Positions 30,664-41,400 of a DNA stretch of 64,000 nucleotides are shown in pieces. Position numbers and translations under genes: made by a program. The stretch is from Adiantum capillus-veneris (lineage: Eukaryota; Streptophyta; Polypodiopsida; Polypodiales; Pteridaceae): positions 3,477,001-3,541,000 of the forward strand of contig CM043963.1 in assembly GCA_014529385.2 (NCBI GenBank), written 5' to 3'. The notes beneath the pieces were generated by a model, which was given only the letters and a program-made list of their open reading frames with translations, was not told where the DNA came from and did no database searches. Position 1 is the stretch's first letter. Each line of letters starts with the position of its first letter.

Positions 30664-32394
30664 TGAGGAAAGGGCTGAAAATGAGCAGGTTTGAGGTATG
30701 CCAAAATGGCTGGTGCACACTTTGCGTGACAGTAAATTGGATGCACCTTTGTCTAATCGTACTCGTTCAGGCTCTCGCCATGCATCTTATGCATCAGATT
30801 GTTAGGCTTTGGTTGTGTCTAGCTTACATGATGTTGGGGAGCCTCTATCTTTTGATGAAGCACAAAATTCATAAAATTGGATGGCTGCCATGCAATCAAA
30901 ATATGATGCACTTATAGAAAATGACACATGGACTTTATGTGATTTGCCTCCTGGCAAAAAGGCCATTGGTACGAAGTGGGTTTACAAGTTGAAACACAAG
31001 CCGGATGGTGAGATCGATCGCCATAAGGCTCGACTTGTTGCAAAAGGTTATGCACAGCAAAAAGGCATAGATTATGAAGAGACTTTTGCTCCCACTTGTC
31101 GTATGACTACTGTACGTTTTCTATGTGCATTGGCAGCTCATTTTGGTTGGGATGTACATCAATCAGACATTGTTACTGCTTTCGTGAATGGTGATATATT
31201 TGAGGAAGTTTATGTAATGTAGCCTCGCGGTTTTGTCATAAAAGGACAAGAGGACAAAGTGTGCAAATGTAACAAGGCTTTGTATGGGTTGAAGCAATCT
31301 CCTCGTGCTTGGTATGAGAAAGCTGACACTCATTTGGTCAAACGAGGCTTTCATAACAATCCACCAGAAAGCACATTGTATGTAAAGCGTGAGGGTGATG
31401 TACTTCTCATTGTGGTTCTTTATGTTGATGATTTGCTGATCACTGGACCAAATGAGAGACATATTGCTGAATTTAAGGCTGCTTTGAATGCTACTTTTAG
31501 GATGAAAGACTTGGGGCTGTTGCATCATTACTTGGGTATACAGTTTAAGCAGTGTGATGGTGGTATTGCCTTATGTCAGAAAAGTTACATAGAGACATTG
31601 CTATGTAAGTTTGGACTTGAGGATTGCAAACCTATTGCCACTCCCATGGAAACAGGTTTGAAGTTGAGTCTACATGATGCTGGCGATCCTGTTGATGTCA
31701 CTCTTTACCAAACTGCTGTTGGCTGCCTCATTTATGTATGCAACACGAGGCCGGATATTCAGTTTGCAGTCTCACAAGTCAGTAGATTTATGCATAGCCC
31801 AGGGTCTAAGCATTGGAAGGCTGTCAAGAGGATTTTCCGCTACCTTAGTGGCACTTTACATTTGGCTTGTTTTATCCCAAGGGGGGATCATTTCCGCTAG
31901 ACTTACATGCTTTTTCGGACTCAGATTGGGCTGGTTGTTTTGACACGCGAGTGTCCACAAGTGGTTTTTGTTTCATGCTTGGCAGTTCATGTATATCATG
32001 GTTGAGCAAGAAGCAACCTACTATGGCCACTTCGAGTTGTGAGGCTGAGTACAGGGCAGTCTTCACAGCTACAGTTGAGTGTGTATGGCTCATATGCCTT
32101 ATGGCTGATTTGGGTGTTGGACAGGACTCTGCCAACACTATCTACATTGACAGTCAGAGCGCATTGGCAGTTGCGAGGAAACCAGTTTCTCATGCTCGCA
32201 CAAAGCACATTGAGGTGCATTATCACTATGTCAAGGAGAGGCTCTCAGCAGGAGAGATCAGCTTGGCTTATGTGCTAACACAGGACAACCTTGCAGATCT
32301 TTTCACAAAGGCATTGTCTCGTGAGAAGCTTGAAGGTTTTCGCAAAGCTTTGGGCTTCTACCCTTTGTGGACTGATCCTGTCCTCAGGGCATAG
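30664..32394 (+). pseudogene. copia-2 RT and RNase H, disrupted (3' part)
   Basis: Resumes the copia-2 polyprotein after the MULE-type insertion. RT is readable from 30881 (NDTWTLCDLPPGKKAIGTKW) to a CAG to TAG stop at about 31219. It then runs 31259-31900 with YVDDLLITG and the connection domain. A frameshift near 31870 leads into RNase H (31867-32394) with FSDSDWAG, SCEAEYRA and DSQSALAVA. Compared with copia-1 there are many substitutions, a TAG near 30803 (lost codon) and at least two frame breaks, so no functional enzyme can be made. Confidence 0.93.
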
Positions 32395-32438
32395 CACTTC
32401 CCTTTACTCATGTGCCAGCTCTCATTCATCGCATCACT

Positions 32439-32450
32439 CCAGGGGGGATT
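32439..32450 (+). other. copia-2 polypurine tract
   Basis: CCAGGGGGGATT directly before the 3' LTR. Confidence 0.9.
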
Positions 32451-32677
32451 TGTTACCATACACATGTGGTAGTGATGTGTGTGAACACACTAGGACCGTC
32501 GGGGTATTTTTTTCCTCTTTACGAGGTTTTTTCCCCTGTGCATTGGATATACGCCCATCACTCTAGGGCTATCTATCTTTCCATTGCACACTAAGTAACA
32601 CACTCTCTATTGTGTGCCTTGAGCTTCCTTCGTCTTCTCCAAGCTGTGTGTGTTTCTCTGCAACCCTAATTCCAACA
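32451..32677 (+). repeat. copia-2 3' LTR
   Basis: 227 bp, about 12 differences from 19762-19988; followed by GACTA, the slightly changed target duplication. Confidence 0.96.
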
Positions 32678-32682
32678 GACTA

Positions 32683-33055
32683 ATGCCCTAAGTCATTAAT
32701 GAGTTGATTTTCACAATCTTCAAGAATACTTTTTGGAGTCTCTACATGGTTTATGCTAGCAGGATCCTTCTTTCGATGAGATCTAGCATGCTATTCATGA
32801 TCACACTTTTATATAACAAAAATCCATGTCCCACGTTAGAGTAGAGTATTAATCCATATAGACTACCTAGAGTTTAGAAAAGATGACAACGAAGTGTTTT
32901 TTAAAAGTGAATAGCCAGAGTCTCTTGGATAAATTATTGAGCCATAGATCTCAAGGGTGGACCAAAGAAGAGCTGATGGGTGGGCCATTCACATCAATGA
33001 GTAGTGCTTCAAAGGAGGATAACATACTTTGTTGGGGTGGGGGTTGGTTGAGAGA

Positions 33056-33097
<42 letters not shown>

Positions 33098-33420
33098 ACA
33101 AATACTCCTTGGATGATGGGTACCTTGTCTACAAGGGTAGAGTTTATCTCCCTCCTATTGTTGATTTCGGGCAGCACATTCTTGTTGAGATTTTTGATAG
33201 TACTAGGTAGGTTATCTTAGGATTCAAAGGGCCTATACATTAGTCAAGGGGAGGTTTTATTTGCCGAACTAATTCTAGGATGGCCATAGCTTTGTGCTAC
33301 AATGCAAGAAGTGTTGGTTGCACTATGCCTTTTATACACAATCATACTTTGACTTGTCTTTTCATGTTGAGGTTGGCTTCTTTCATGTTCCTATAAATAA
33401 ACTATTTTGTTAAGGTGTAC
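32683..33420 (+). pseudogene. gypsy G3 RNase H end and integrase N-terminal remnant
   Basis: Joining 19761 to 32683 gives KVANALSH, the usual gypsy motif VADALSR at the end of RNase H, which shows that copia-2 landed inside this gene. Further on DDGYLVYKGRVYLPPI and GHLGFKRAY (33110-33235) match the region before and in the integrase zinc-binding domain. A GA microsatellite at 33059-33091 and many stops interrupt it. The integrase core is not recognisable. Confidence 0.75.
33059..33091. repeat. (GA)n microsatellite
   Basis: A GA run of about 33 bp within the decayed gypsy integrase. Confidence 0.95.
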
Positions 33421-33895
33421 ATATGGTTTGCACGATGCTATAAACAACAGTTGGACTAGTTTGTGGGCGGTGTATGCGGTTGATATTACCCATGCTACCA
33501 CGTGGATATGTGTGAAGTGTGAGCTTGCCATAACCATCTTACACTTCCCGTGAGAAAACACAAGCTTCTTTTCTTCATAGTATGCGCACACATGTTTTCT
33601 AGAAAATTGTGAAATTGGAACATTTTGAGCTGAAACATGGCCTTACTAATTTGAAGGTGCGATTTCATTGGTTGCTCTAACTTTTATACGTTTTGCAACT
33701 TTTCTCAACTTATGGTCAGTACAAATACATCAGGATAAATAAGCTAGTAGGATACCCTTGTTCTTCTTAACACCTATTATGGGGAATCCAAGGTAGCCTT
33801 CCCCTAGATATTAAAAACTACTACCCAGCCAAAAGTACTCCAAGCATGTGGGTTTCCCTTTTGAAAACCTTTTAGCGTTCAACCTTGCAAAAAAT
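33421..33895. other. sequence without recognisable gene
   Basis: No motif identified between the gypsy remnant and the copia-B LTR. Confidence 0.4.
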
Positions 33896-34133
33896 TGTGA
33901 TGTCTGTGAAAGCAATAGCACACCTGGAACCTGATCAAACTTGAAGGAGTACGAGCGGAAGTGCAATGCGAGAGAGAGTGCGAGAAGAAGAGCACGACGA
34001 TAAGGTGAACTCGCTCTACTCTAATGTGTAGAGCATAGTGAGTTCTTATTAGGTTTTTACAAAAGAATATGTGTACATACCTAGCGGCCCGCCCACTTAC
34101 CTGGGCGACCACATTGGGCTTTATACCCCAACA
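33896..34133 (-). repeat. copia-B 3' LTR (about 238 bp)
   Basis: On the minus strand it starts TGTTGGGGTATAAAGCCC right after a purine tract. It contains a TATA-like GTATAAAG near its start. The far end at about 33896 (TGTGATG on the plus strand) is an estimate because the partner LTR is not in the window. Confidence 0.7.
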
Positions 34134-34144
34134 ACCTCCCACTT
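34134..34144 (-). other. copia-B polypurine tract
   Basis: Minus-strand AAGTGGGAGGT directly before the TGTTGGGG start of the LTR. Confidence 0.8.
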
Positions 34145-34222
34145 AAAGTCCAATGTGGTACTTTAAGTGTGAGAGAAGCTACTACACAAGCTAATATACA
34201 AGAGATGTAGAGAAGTGATGTA

Positions 34223-36238
34223 CTATTCTACACCTAACTGCTTGCGAAAGTGCGCAAAGCTCTCTGAGGGAAGTCCTTTTGTAAGTAGATCAGCATGATT
34301 TTCTATGGTGTGAACTTTGACAAGCTGAATTTGCTTATCCTGGAGCATTTCCCTGATGAAATGATACTTCACATCCACATGCTTTGTCTTTGAGTGATAA
34401 ACTGGATTGCGAGCCAGTTGAATAGCACTCTGACTATCACAATATAACACGGGCATCTCTTCTTTGATTCCCAAATCTGTTACTAGTTGATTAAGCCAAA
34501 TTGATTCTTTGCATGCCTCTGATGCTGCAACATATTCAGCCTCTGTAGTAGACTGAGTAACACAATCTTGTAATCTAGAACGCCATGATACTGCTCCACC
34601 AGCCAATGTAAAGACATACCCTGACGTAGACCTTTGGTTGTCTAAATCACCTGCATAATCTGAGTCTGTAAAACCCTTTACACTTAGCTCTTGACTCCCA
34701 TAGCATATACGCATACTCTTTGTAGCTTTCAGGTATCTTAATATTCCTTTCACTACCTCCCAATGTTTCTTGGCTGGGTTTGACATGTATCGACTTACTA
34801 CTCCCACTGCAAATGCAATGTCTGGGCGAGTAGCAATCATTGCATACATCAAACTACCCACTGCAGAAGCATATGGAATCTTATCCATTTCAGCTTGTTC
34901 TTCCTCAGACACAGGACAATCTTGTTTGCTAAGTTTCACATATGGTGGCAATGGAACACTCAATGCCTTTCCCTTCTCCATATTGAAACGTTGCAAAACC
35001 TTGTCAATATACTCTGTTTGAGATAACCAAATCAACTTTTTTGATCCGTCTCTCTCAATGCGCATACCAAGTATATGACTTGCCTCACCCATGTATTTCA
35101 TGTCAAACATTTTTGCCATCTTTGACTTCAAAGCTGAAATTTCTTCCAAGTGCTTGCCAGCAATCAACATGTCATCCACATACAAAATAAGGATCAGCCA
35201 ACTGCCATCCTTAGCCTTCTTTGTATATAGACAATGATCAAACTCACTACGTTTGTAGCCTTGAGAAAGCATAAACTTGTGGAACTTATGGTACCATGCC
35301 CTTGGTGATTGTTTTAAGCCATAAAGACTCTTTAACAACTGGCATACCAAATCTTCCTTGCCTTTCTCAACAAACCCTTATGGTTGCTGCATGTAAATTT
35401 CCACATCTAAATCACCATGCAAGAACGCTGTCTTGACATCCATTTGGTGCAACACCAAATCTAATATGGCAACCAATGCAAGAAATCATCTCAATGTAGT
35501 CATCTTGACCACCGAAGAGAAGACTTCATCAAAGTCAATGCCTTGTTCTTGCTTAAAGCCCTTGGAAACAAGCCTTGCTTTGTACTTTGGCTGACTATCA
35601 TGAGCGGTGATCTTATACCTATAAACCCATTTACAAGGTAGAGCCTTTTTGCCCTGTGGTAATTTAACTAGCTTCCATGTCTGGTTTTTATGCAGAGTTG
35701 TCATCTCTGACTGCATGGCCAATTGCCAATTCTCGGAGTCCTTCATTTGCACTGCTTCCTTGTAACATGAAGGCTCATTGCAATCAGTCAACATGACATA
35801 GTTCATAGATGGAACAAACCGATCAGGAGGTCGCGTGATACGTCCAGATCTACGCAAAATAGGTGGCTCAGGCTCAGCCACAACCTCTGGTTCCAATCTA
35901 TCTTGTCCTTGATCCTCTTGAGCCCTGACATTTTGTCTTGCACGTGCAGGCCATCTTCTTGGAAGACAACTCTTCTAATCTCCTCAACCCTCTCTGGTTT
36001 AGAATGATATTTGGATTCATTAAAGTGAACATCATTGCTACGGATAACCTTTTTGGATTTGGGATCCCAAAGTCTGTACCCCATCTCACCAGAATTACCA
36101 TAGCCTAGAAAGATGCACTTTCTACTCTTTGGCTCAAGTTTGTTCCTAAATTCCTTTGGAACATGAGTATATGCCTCACAGCCAAAGACTCTGAGATGCT
36201 TGTATGAGGGCATTTTGCATGACCATACCATCTTTGCC
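34223..36238 (-). pseudogene. copia-B pol: integrase end, RT and RNase H, truncated by G1
   Basis: A second copia lineage, distinct from copia-1. From 36238 downward: integrase C-terminal region (KMPSYKHLRVFGCEAYTHVP, then KCIFLGYG), a frame change in 35803-35896, RT start (DSENWQLAMQSEM, CKWVYRYKI), a stop and frame break between 35486 and 35351, then 375 intact codons (35350-34223). These hold LKSLYGLKQSPRAWYHKF, YVDDMLIAGK, the connection with TRPDIAFAVG, and RNase H with STTEAEYVA, CDSQSAIQLARNP and ADLLTKGLP. Coding sequence runs right up to 36238, where the G1 5' LTR begins, so the missing 5' half was displaced beyond the right end of the window. Confidence 0.9.
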
Positions 36239-36842
36239 TGTTAACCCTCACGGCTCACAGACACCCTATCACCTACAAGACGGACGTTGTAACCTACGGT
36301 GGACATTGTATTATTTATTTGGTAGAGTCAGGTACCGGGCTTGTCGGTCCAATAGGAAAAGGGTAAGAGTGATCGCCGATGAGAGGCGCACTCTAACTGG
36401 GACATTCAAGGGATTAGTTGGCTACGCATGGGTGCCCAAGTGTGAATGGGGTGAGCTCATATAAAAGCCAACTAAACCTAAAATTCACTAATTCTCTCAT
36501 TTGTGCAATGCAAGAAGAGTGCTCTTGCTCCATCTCCTTCTCCATCTCCTTGTGTACTAGTGTGTGTGTGTGCACTTGAGAGAGAGAGAGAGAGAGAGAG
36601 TCTGTGTGTGATTGAGCATTGCGGCGGCACGACGACGGTGAAGCGATTGAGCGTGACGTAGCGGCGTCTCCTTCTTCTTCACGGCGAGGAATCCTCCACG
36701 GCAGGAGCATAGAGCGGTGAGTGACACACCATTGCCCTCTTTTGAGCTTACTAGTTAAGCTAGTTGTGTGCTTGGAGCCGTCGTGGCTCGCACACAGTGT
36801 TAGGCAAGTCTCTTGCTTCGACAGTGCGGCAAGGAGTGCACA
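36239..36842 (+). repeat. G1 5' LTR (604 bp)
   Basis: Starts TGTTAACCCTCACGG and ends GGAGTGCACA before the PBS. TATAAAAG lies at 36460-36467 and a GA tract at 36579-36601. The same start recurs at 63863 after a PPT, and G2 LTRs are clearly related. Confidence 0.95.
36460..36467 (+). promoter_or_regulatory. TATA box in G1 5' LTR
   Basis: TATAAAAG within GAGCTCATATAAAAGCC. The position and context are conserved in G2 LTRs (CCTATAAAAGCC). Confidence 0.7.
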
Positions 36843-36846
36843 TTTT

Positions 36847-36864
36847 TGGCGCCGCTGCCGGGGA
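36847..36864 (+). other. G1 primer binding site (tRNA-Asp)
   Basis: TGGCGCCGCTGCCGGGGA, four bases after the LTR, matches the 3' end of plant tRNA-Asp(GUC) except for one base. G2 has the perfect match. Confidence 0.88.
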
Positions 36865-37806
36865 ATCGCCTTGCACTAAGCCCAAGAGGCACTTTGTGCT
36901 TCTTCTATGAGTTGTTTGTAGTAGGAAAGAAGAGGAAGAGGAAGAGGAATGAGTTATTTTTCTGCAAGTTGTTAATTTCTGTACTGTCTGCAAGTTCTGT
37001 GATTTCTGCATAATCTTGTGTTTTCTGTTTGCACACAGTCTTTGCACAATTAGTAGTCGTTAGCTTATTCGCAGTGAATGAGTAAGTAGGTAGATAGTTA
37101 GCAATTTCTGTTTGCACACAGTCTGTACACAGTTTTCTATTAAGGTTTGCCTGCACACAGTCCTTGCATAGTAAGGTAGTGAGAGAGGAAGTAGGTGGAC
37201 AGTTAGCTCATTGTCAGTAAGCAGTTAGCAGAGTGGTTAACAGATTAGTTAGTAGATTAGTTAGTGGTTAGTAGCACTGTTAGTAAGCAGATAAGGTAGT
37301 GAGCTGTGAGGTGTTGACAGAGAGGTTAGGTAGGTGTTGACAGTGTGTGTGGCCAAGAAAGGGATCGTTTCCCTAAGCCCAAGCCCAGGCCCAGGCCTCA
37401 GGCCTCAGTCCTATGATATATACTAGACTCACTCTTATATATATACCCTACCCCCTCAAGAAGGAATGAGAGCATGTGGGGCAAGTCCTCCACTCTCCTC
37501 GCTTCTCTTCCCACTTGCACCCTTAGACTTTCTAATTTGAGCCTAGTTCCCTACTAGAAATTGACGGTTTTAGGGATTCCGAGGGCATAAAGTGACCAAA
37601 CGGAGGGCTGTAAAGCACGACACGTCCCTCTGACCGAAACGCTCGTTTTGAGCTATCATACATTCTATTCTATAGCTGGGTCAGAAAAAAAGGGCCAAAA
37701 TAAAAACTAAAACATTAAGAAAAGACTTGGGTTGCAAAACACCCAAAAATACTAGGTGAGCAGCCTTCACGGGCACTCACTGACACTTCTAGGGGATCCA
37801 AGTCAT
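36865..37806 (+). other. G1 untranslated leader
   Basis: No open frame. 36930-37180 is rich in TTTCTGCA and TTTGCACA-type words. 37190-37330 is built of TTAGTAG/GTTAG-type low-complexity repeats. 37365-37800 is strikingly conserved with the G2 leader (48270-48700, opposite strand), including the GACTCACTCTTATATATA stretch and the sequence around CGGAGGGCTGTAAAGC. A conserved non-coding leader may hold packaging or dimerisation signals. Confidence 0.6.
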
Positions 37807-38170
37807 ATGCACCTATGCTCTGGACGAGTGTTAGAGCACGAGCATATTGGTAGTGCCTCCATTTACGCGGGCATCCATTATTCCTCCACCCTAGGTTCTG
37901 GACCTTCGGCCGGGACTCAAGGTAGCGCGACCCAAGATCCTCATATCGCGTCTAGTGATTCTTCCTCTGACTACGAAGTCATGGAGGGGTATCCTACACC
38001 AAACCCTGATACTTCAAGTCAAGACATGCATGCCATGGGCCCACGGCCCGGGTCCAGCGTGTTTAGCTGCTTAAAAGAGAACCTTAGTAGAGCTACTCGC
38101 TCCGAACATGCGGTTAATGAAATAAATGAAGGGAGTGGGGAGGTAAATTCGTCATTCATGCCTATAATAG
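37807..38170 (+). pseudogene. G1 gag N-terminal part, unit 1 (before copia-3)
   Basis: The frame is open from an upstream GTG at 37756; the first ATG is at 37807 (MHLCSGRVLEHEHI...). The product is Ser/Pro-rich, includes GTQGSATQDP and DSSSDYEVMEGYPT, and has no recognised fold. Copia-3 interrupts it after SSFMPI. The same stretch restarts unit 2 at 52622, and its first part is shared with the G2 ORF. Confidence 0.8.
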
Positions 38171-38397
38171 TGTTGGAATTAGGGTTGCAGAGAAACACAC
38201 ACAGCTTGGGGAAGACGAAGGAAGCTCAAGGCACACAATAGAGAGTATGTTACTTAGTGTGCAATGGAAAGATAGATAGCCCTAGAGTGATGGGCGTATA
38301 TACAATGCACGGGGGAAAAAACCTCCTAAAGAGGGAAAAAATGCCCCGGCGGTCCTAGTGTGTTCACACACATCACTACCACATGTATATGGTAACA
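38171..38397 (-). repeat. copia-3 3' LTR
   Basis: 227 bp; differs from its partner at two positions (AATAGAGAG/AATATAGAG and TGGGCG/TGGACG). Confidence 0.97.
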
Positions 38398-38409
38398 AAT
38401 CCCCCATGG
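38398..38409 (-). other. copia-3 polypurine tract with a pyrimidine interruption
   Basis: The minus strand reads CCATGGGGGATT, whereas copia-1 and copia-2 have CCAGGGGGGATT. The change puts a T in the tract. Confidence 0.85.
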
Positions 38410-38472
38410 AGTGATGCGGTGAACGAGAGCTGGCACATGAGTAAAGGGAAGTGCCATGCCCTGAGGACAGGA

Positions 38473-41400
38473 TCAGTCCACAAAGGGGAGTAAGCCCAAA
38501 GCTTTGCGGAAAGCTTCAAGCTTCTCACGAGACAATGCCTTTGTGAAAAGATCTGCAAGGTTGTCCTGTGTTGGCACATAAGCCAAGCTGATCTCTCTTG
38601 CTGAGAGCCTCTCCCTGACATAGTGGTAATGCACCTCAATGTGCTTTGTGCGAGCATGAAAAACTGGGTTCCTCGCAACTGCCAATGCGCTCTGACTGTC
38701 AGTGTAGATAGTGTTGGCAGTGTCCTGTCCAACACCCAAGTCAGCCATACGGCGTCTGAGCCATACACACTCAACCGTAGCTGTGAAGACTGCCCTGTAC
38801 TCAGCCTCACAACTCAAAGTGGCCACAGTAGGTTGCTTCTTGCTCAACCATGATATACATGAACTGCCAAGCATGAAACAAAAACCACTTGTGGACACTC
38901 GCGTGTCAAAACAACCAGCCCAATCTGAGTCCGAAAAAGCATGTAAGTCTGGCGGCAATGATCCCCCCTTGGGATAAAACAAGCCAAGATGTAAAGTGCC
39001 ACTTAGGTAGCGGAAAATCCTCTTGACAGCCTGCCAATGCTTAGACCCTGGGCTATGCATAAATCTGATGACCTGCGAGACTGCAAACTGAATATCTGGC
39101 CTCGTGTTGCATACATAAATGAGGCAGCCAACAGCAGTTTGGTAAAGAGTGACATCAGCAGGATCGCCAGCATCATGTAGACTCAATTTCAAACCTGTTT
39201 CCATGGGAGTGGCAATAGGTTTGCAATCCTCAAGTCCAAACTTACATAGCAATGTCTCTATGTAACTTTTCTGACACAAGGCAATACCACCATCACACTG
39301 CTTAAACTGTATACCCAAGTAATGATGCAACAGCCCCAAATCTTTCATCTTGAAAGTAGCATTCAAATCAGCCTTAAATTCAGCAATATGTCTCTCATTT
39401 GGTCCAGTGATCAGCAAATCATCAACATAAAGAACCACAATGAGAAATACATCATCCTCACGCTTTACATACAATGTGCTTTCTGTTGGACTGTTACGAA
39501 AGCCTCGTTTAACCAAATGAGTGTCAGCTTTCTCATACCAAGCACGAGGAGATTGCTTCAACCCATACAAAGCCTTCTTACATTTGCACACTTTGTCCTC
39601 TTGTCCTTTTATGACAAAACCGCGAGGCTGCGTTACATAAACTTCCTCAAATATGTCACCATTCAAGAAAGCAGTAACAATGTCTGATTGATGTACATCC
39701 CAACCAAAATGAGCTGCCAATGCACATAGAAAACGCACAGTAGTCATACGACAAGTGGGAGCAAAAGTCTCTTCATAATCTATGCCTTTTTGTTGTGCAT
39801 AACCCTTTGCAACAAGTCGAGCCTTATGGCGATCGATCTCACCATCCGGCTTGCGTTTCAACTTGTAAACCCACTTCGTACCAATGGCCTTTTTGCCGGG
39901 AGGCAAATCACATAAAGTCCATGTGTCATTCTCTATAAGTGCATCATATTCTGATTTCATGGCAGCAATCCAATTTTCTGAATTCTGTGCTTCATCAAAA
40001 GACAGAGGCTCCTCAACATCATGTAAACTAGACACAGCCAAAGCATAACAATCTGATGCATAAGATGCATGGCGAGAGCCTGAACGAGTACCACTAGATA
40101 AAGGTGCATCCAATTTACTGTCACGCAAAGTGTGCACCAGCCATTTTGGCATACCTCTAGCCTGCTCATTTTCAGCCCTTTCCTCATCAAGTACATCATG
40201 TACATCTGCATCAGTAATAGGCTGTTCTAAAACATTTTCAGAAACCCCCATAGGCTGTACATTTGCCTCATTGGAACTTACATTCGTATTTCCACCACTG
40301 AAAAGAGGCAACAAAGTGTCATAAATGTCCTGTGAGCTTACATTACTGTCTCTAGTACATGACAGCAAGGGTTGAACAGAATCTTCCACAAACACTACAT
40401 CCCGTGAAACCAGAATACGTTTTGTTTGCGGATGATACAACCTGTAACCTTTGCTTTCAGCACTATAACCAACAAAAATACATTTGACAGCCTTATCATC
40501 CAATTTTCTGCGTTGCACTTGTGGCACCAAAGCATATGCCAAACAGCCAAAAACACGCATGTGCTCAATAGAAGGCTTTCTAACATGCCATGCTTCATAT
40601 GGAGTAATAGACTGCAAAGCTTTCGTAGGACACCTGTTAAGTACATAAGTGGCACACATGATGGCCTCAAGCCAAAAAGAATGCGGCAAATATTGACTTT
40701 TGACCATACATCGTGCCATTTCCGTTAGTGACCTGTTTTTCCTCTCAGCAACACCATTTTGCTGAGGTGTATAAGGCACTGTACATTGGTGTTTTATCCC
40801 ACGACTAGCCAGAAATGCGTTAAATTCATGAGACATATACTCCCCCCCTCGATCGGAACGGAGGGTGCCCATAGTACATTTTGAGACATTTTCAGCCATA
40901 GCCAAAAATTGTTTGAAGCACATAAAAACTTCAGACTTCGCTTTAAGCGGAAATACCCATGCATGCCTGGAGTAATCATCAATGAAAGTCACGAAGTACA
41001 GGTAATTGCCCAAGGACGGAGTTTGCATGGGCCCACAAACATCACTATGCACAAGCTGCAACCTGCATATGGCCCTAACTGAACCATCCTTTGGAAACTT
41101 AGAACGCTGCATTTTACCCAAAATACAGCCTTCACAAACATGTTTGACAGGTGCTTCAAGAGGCGGCAAAGAAGCAACCATATCAGATTTCTGCAAACGC
41201 AGCAATTTGGCAAAATTCAGATGACCAAAACGTGCATGCCAAAGTTTTGCATCTGAAATAGCCCTTGAATATGCAACAACATTTGCAAAATTTTGTCCAC
41301 ACTTGTCATACAAAGTGAGCTTATACAGCCCACGGCACAAAAGCCCAGATGCAACAATTTCATCACCAAAACTGAGATCATGAACTGTACATCTGTCATC

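Larger units (their letters stand above)
19762..32677 (+). mobile_element. copia-2: older, defective copia-1 family member carrying a 7.6-kb insertion
   Basis: LTRs of 227 bp at 19762-19988 and 32451-32677, flanked by GGCTA (19757-19761) and GACTA (32678-32682), a duplication with one change. The two LTRs differ at about 12 of 227 positions by eye, so this copy is clearly older than copia-1 and copia-3. The polyprotein carries a 44-bp deletion, a 125-bp tandem duplication, stops and frameshifts. A Mutator-like insertion occupies 23017-30663. It can no longer encode its own proteins but keeps LTRs, PBS and PPT. Confidence 0.95.
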
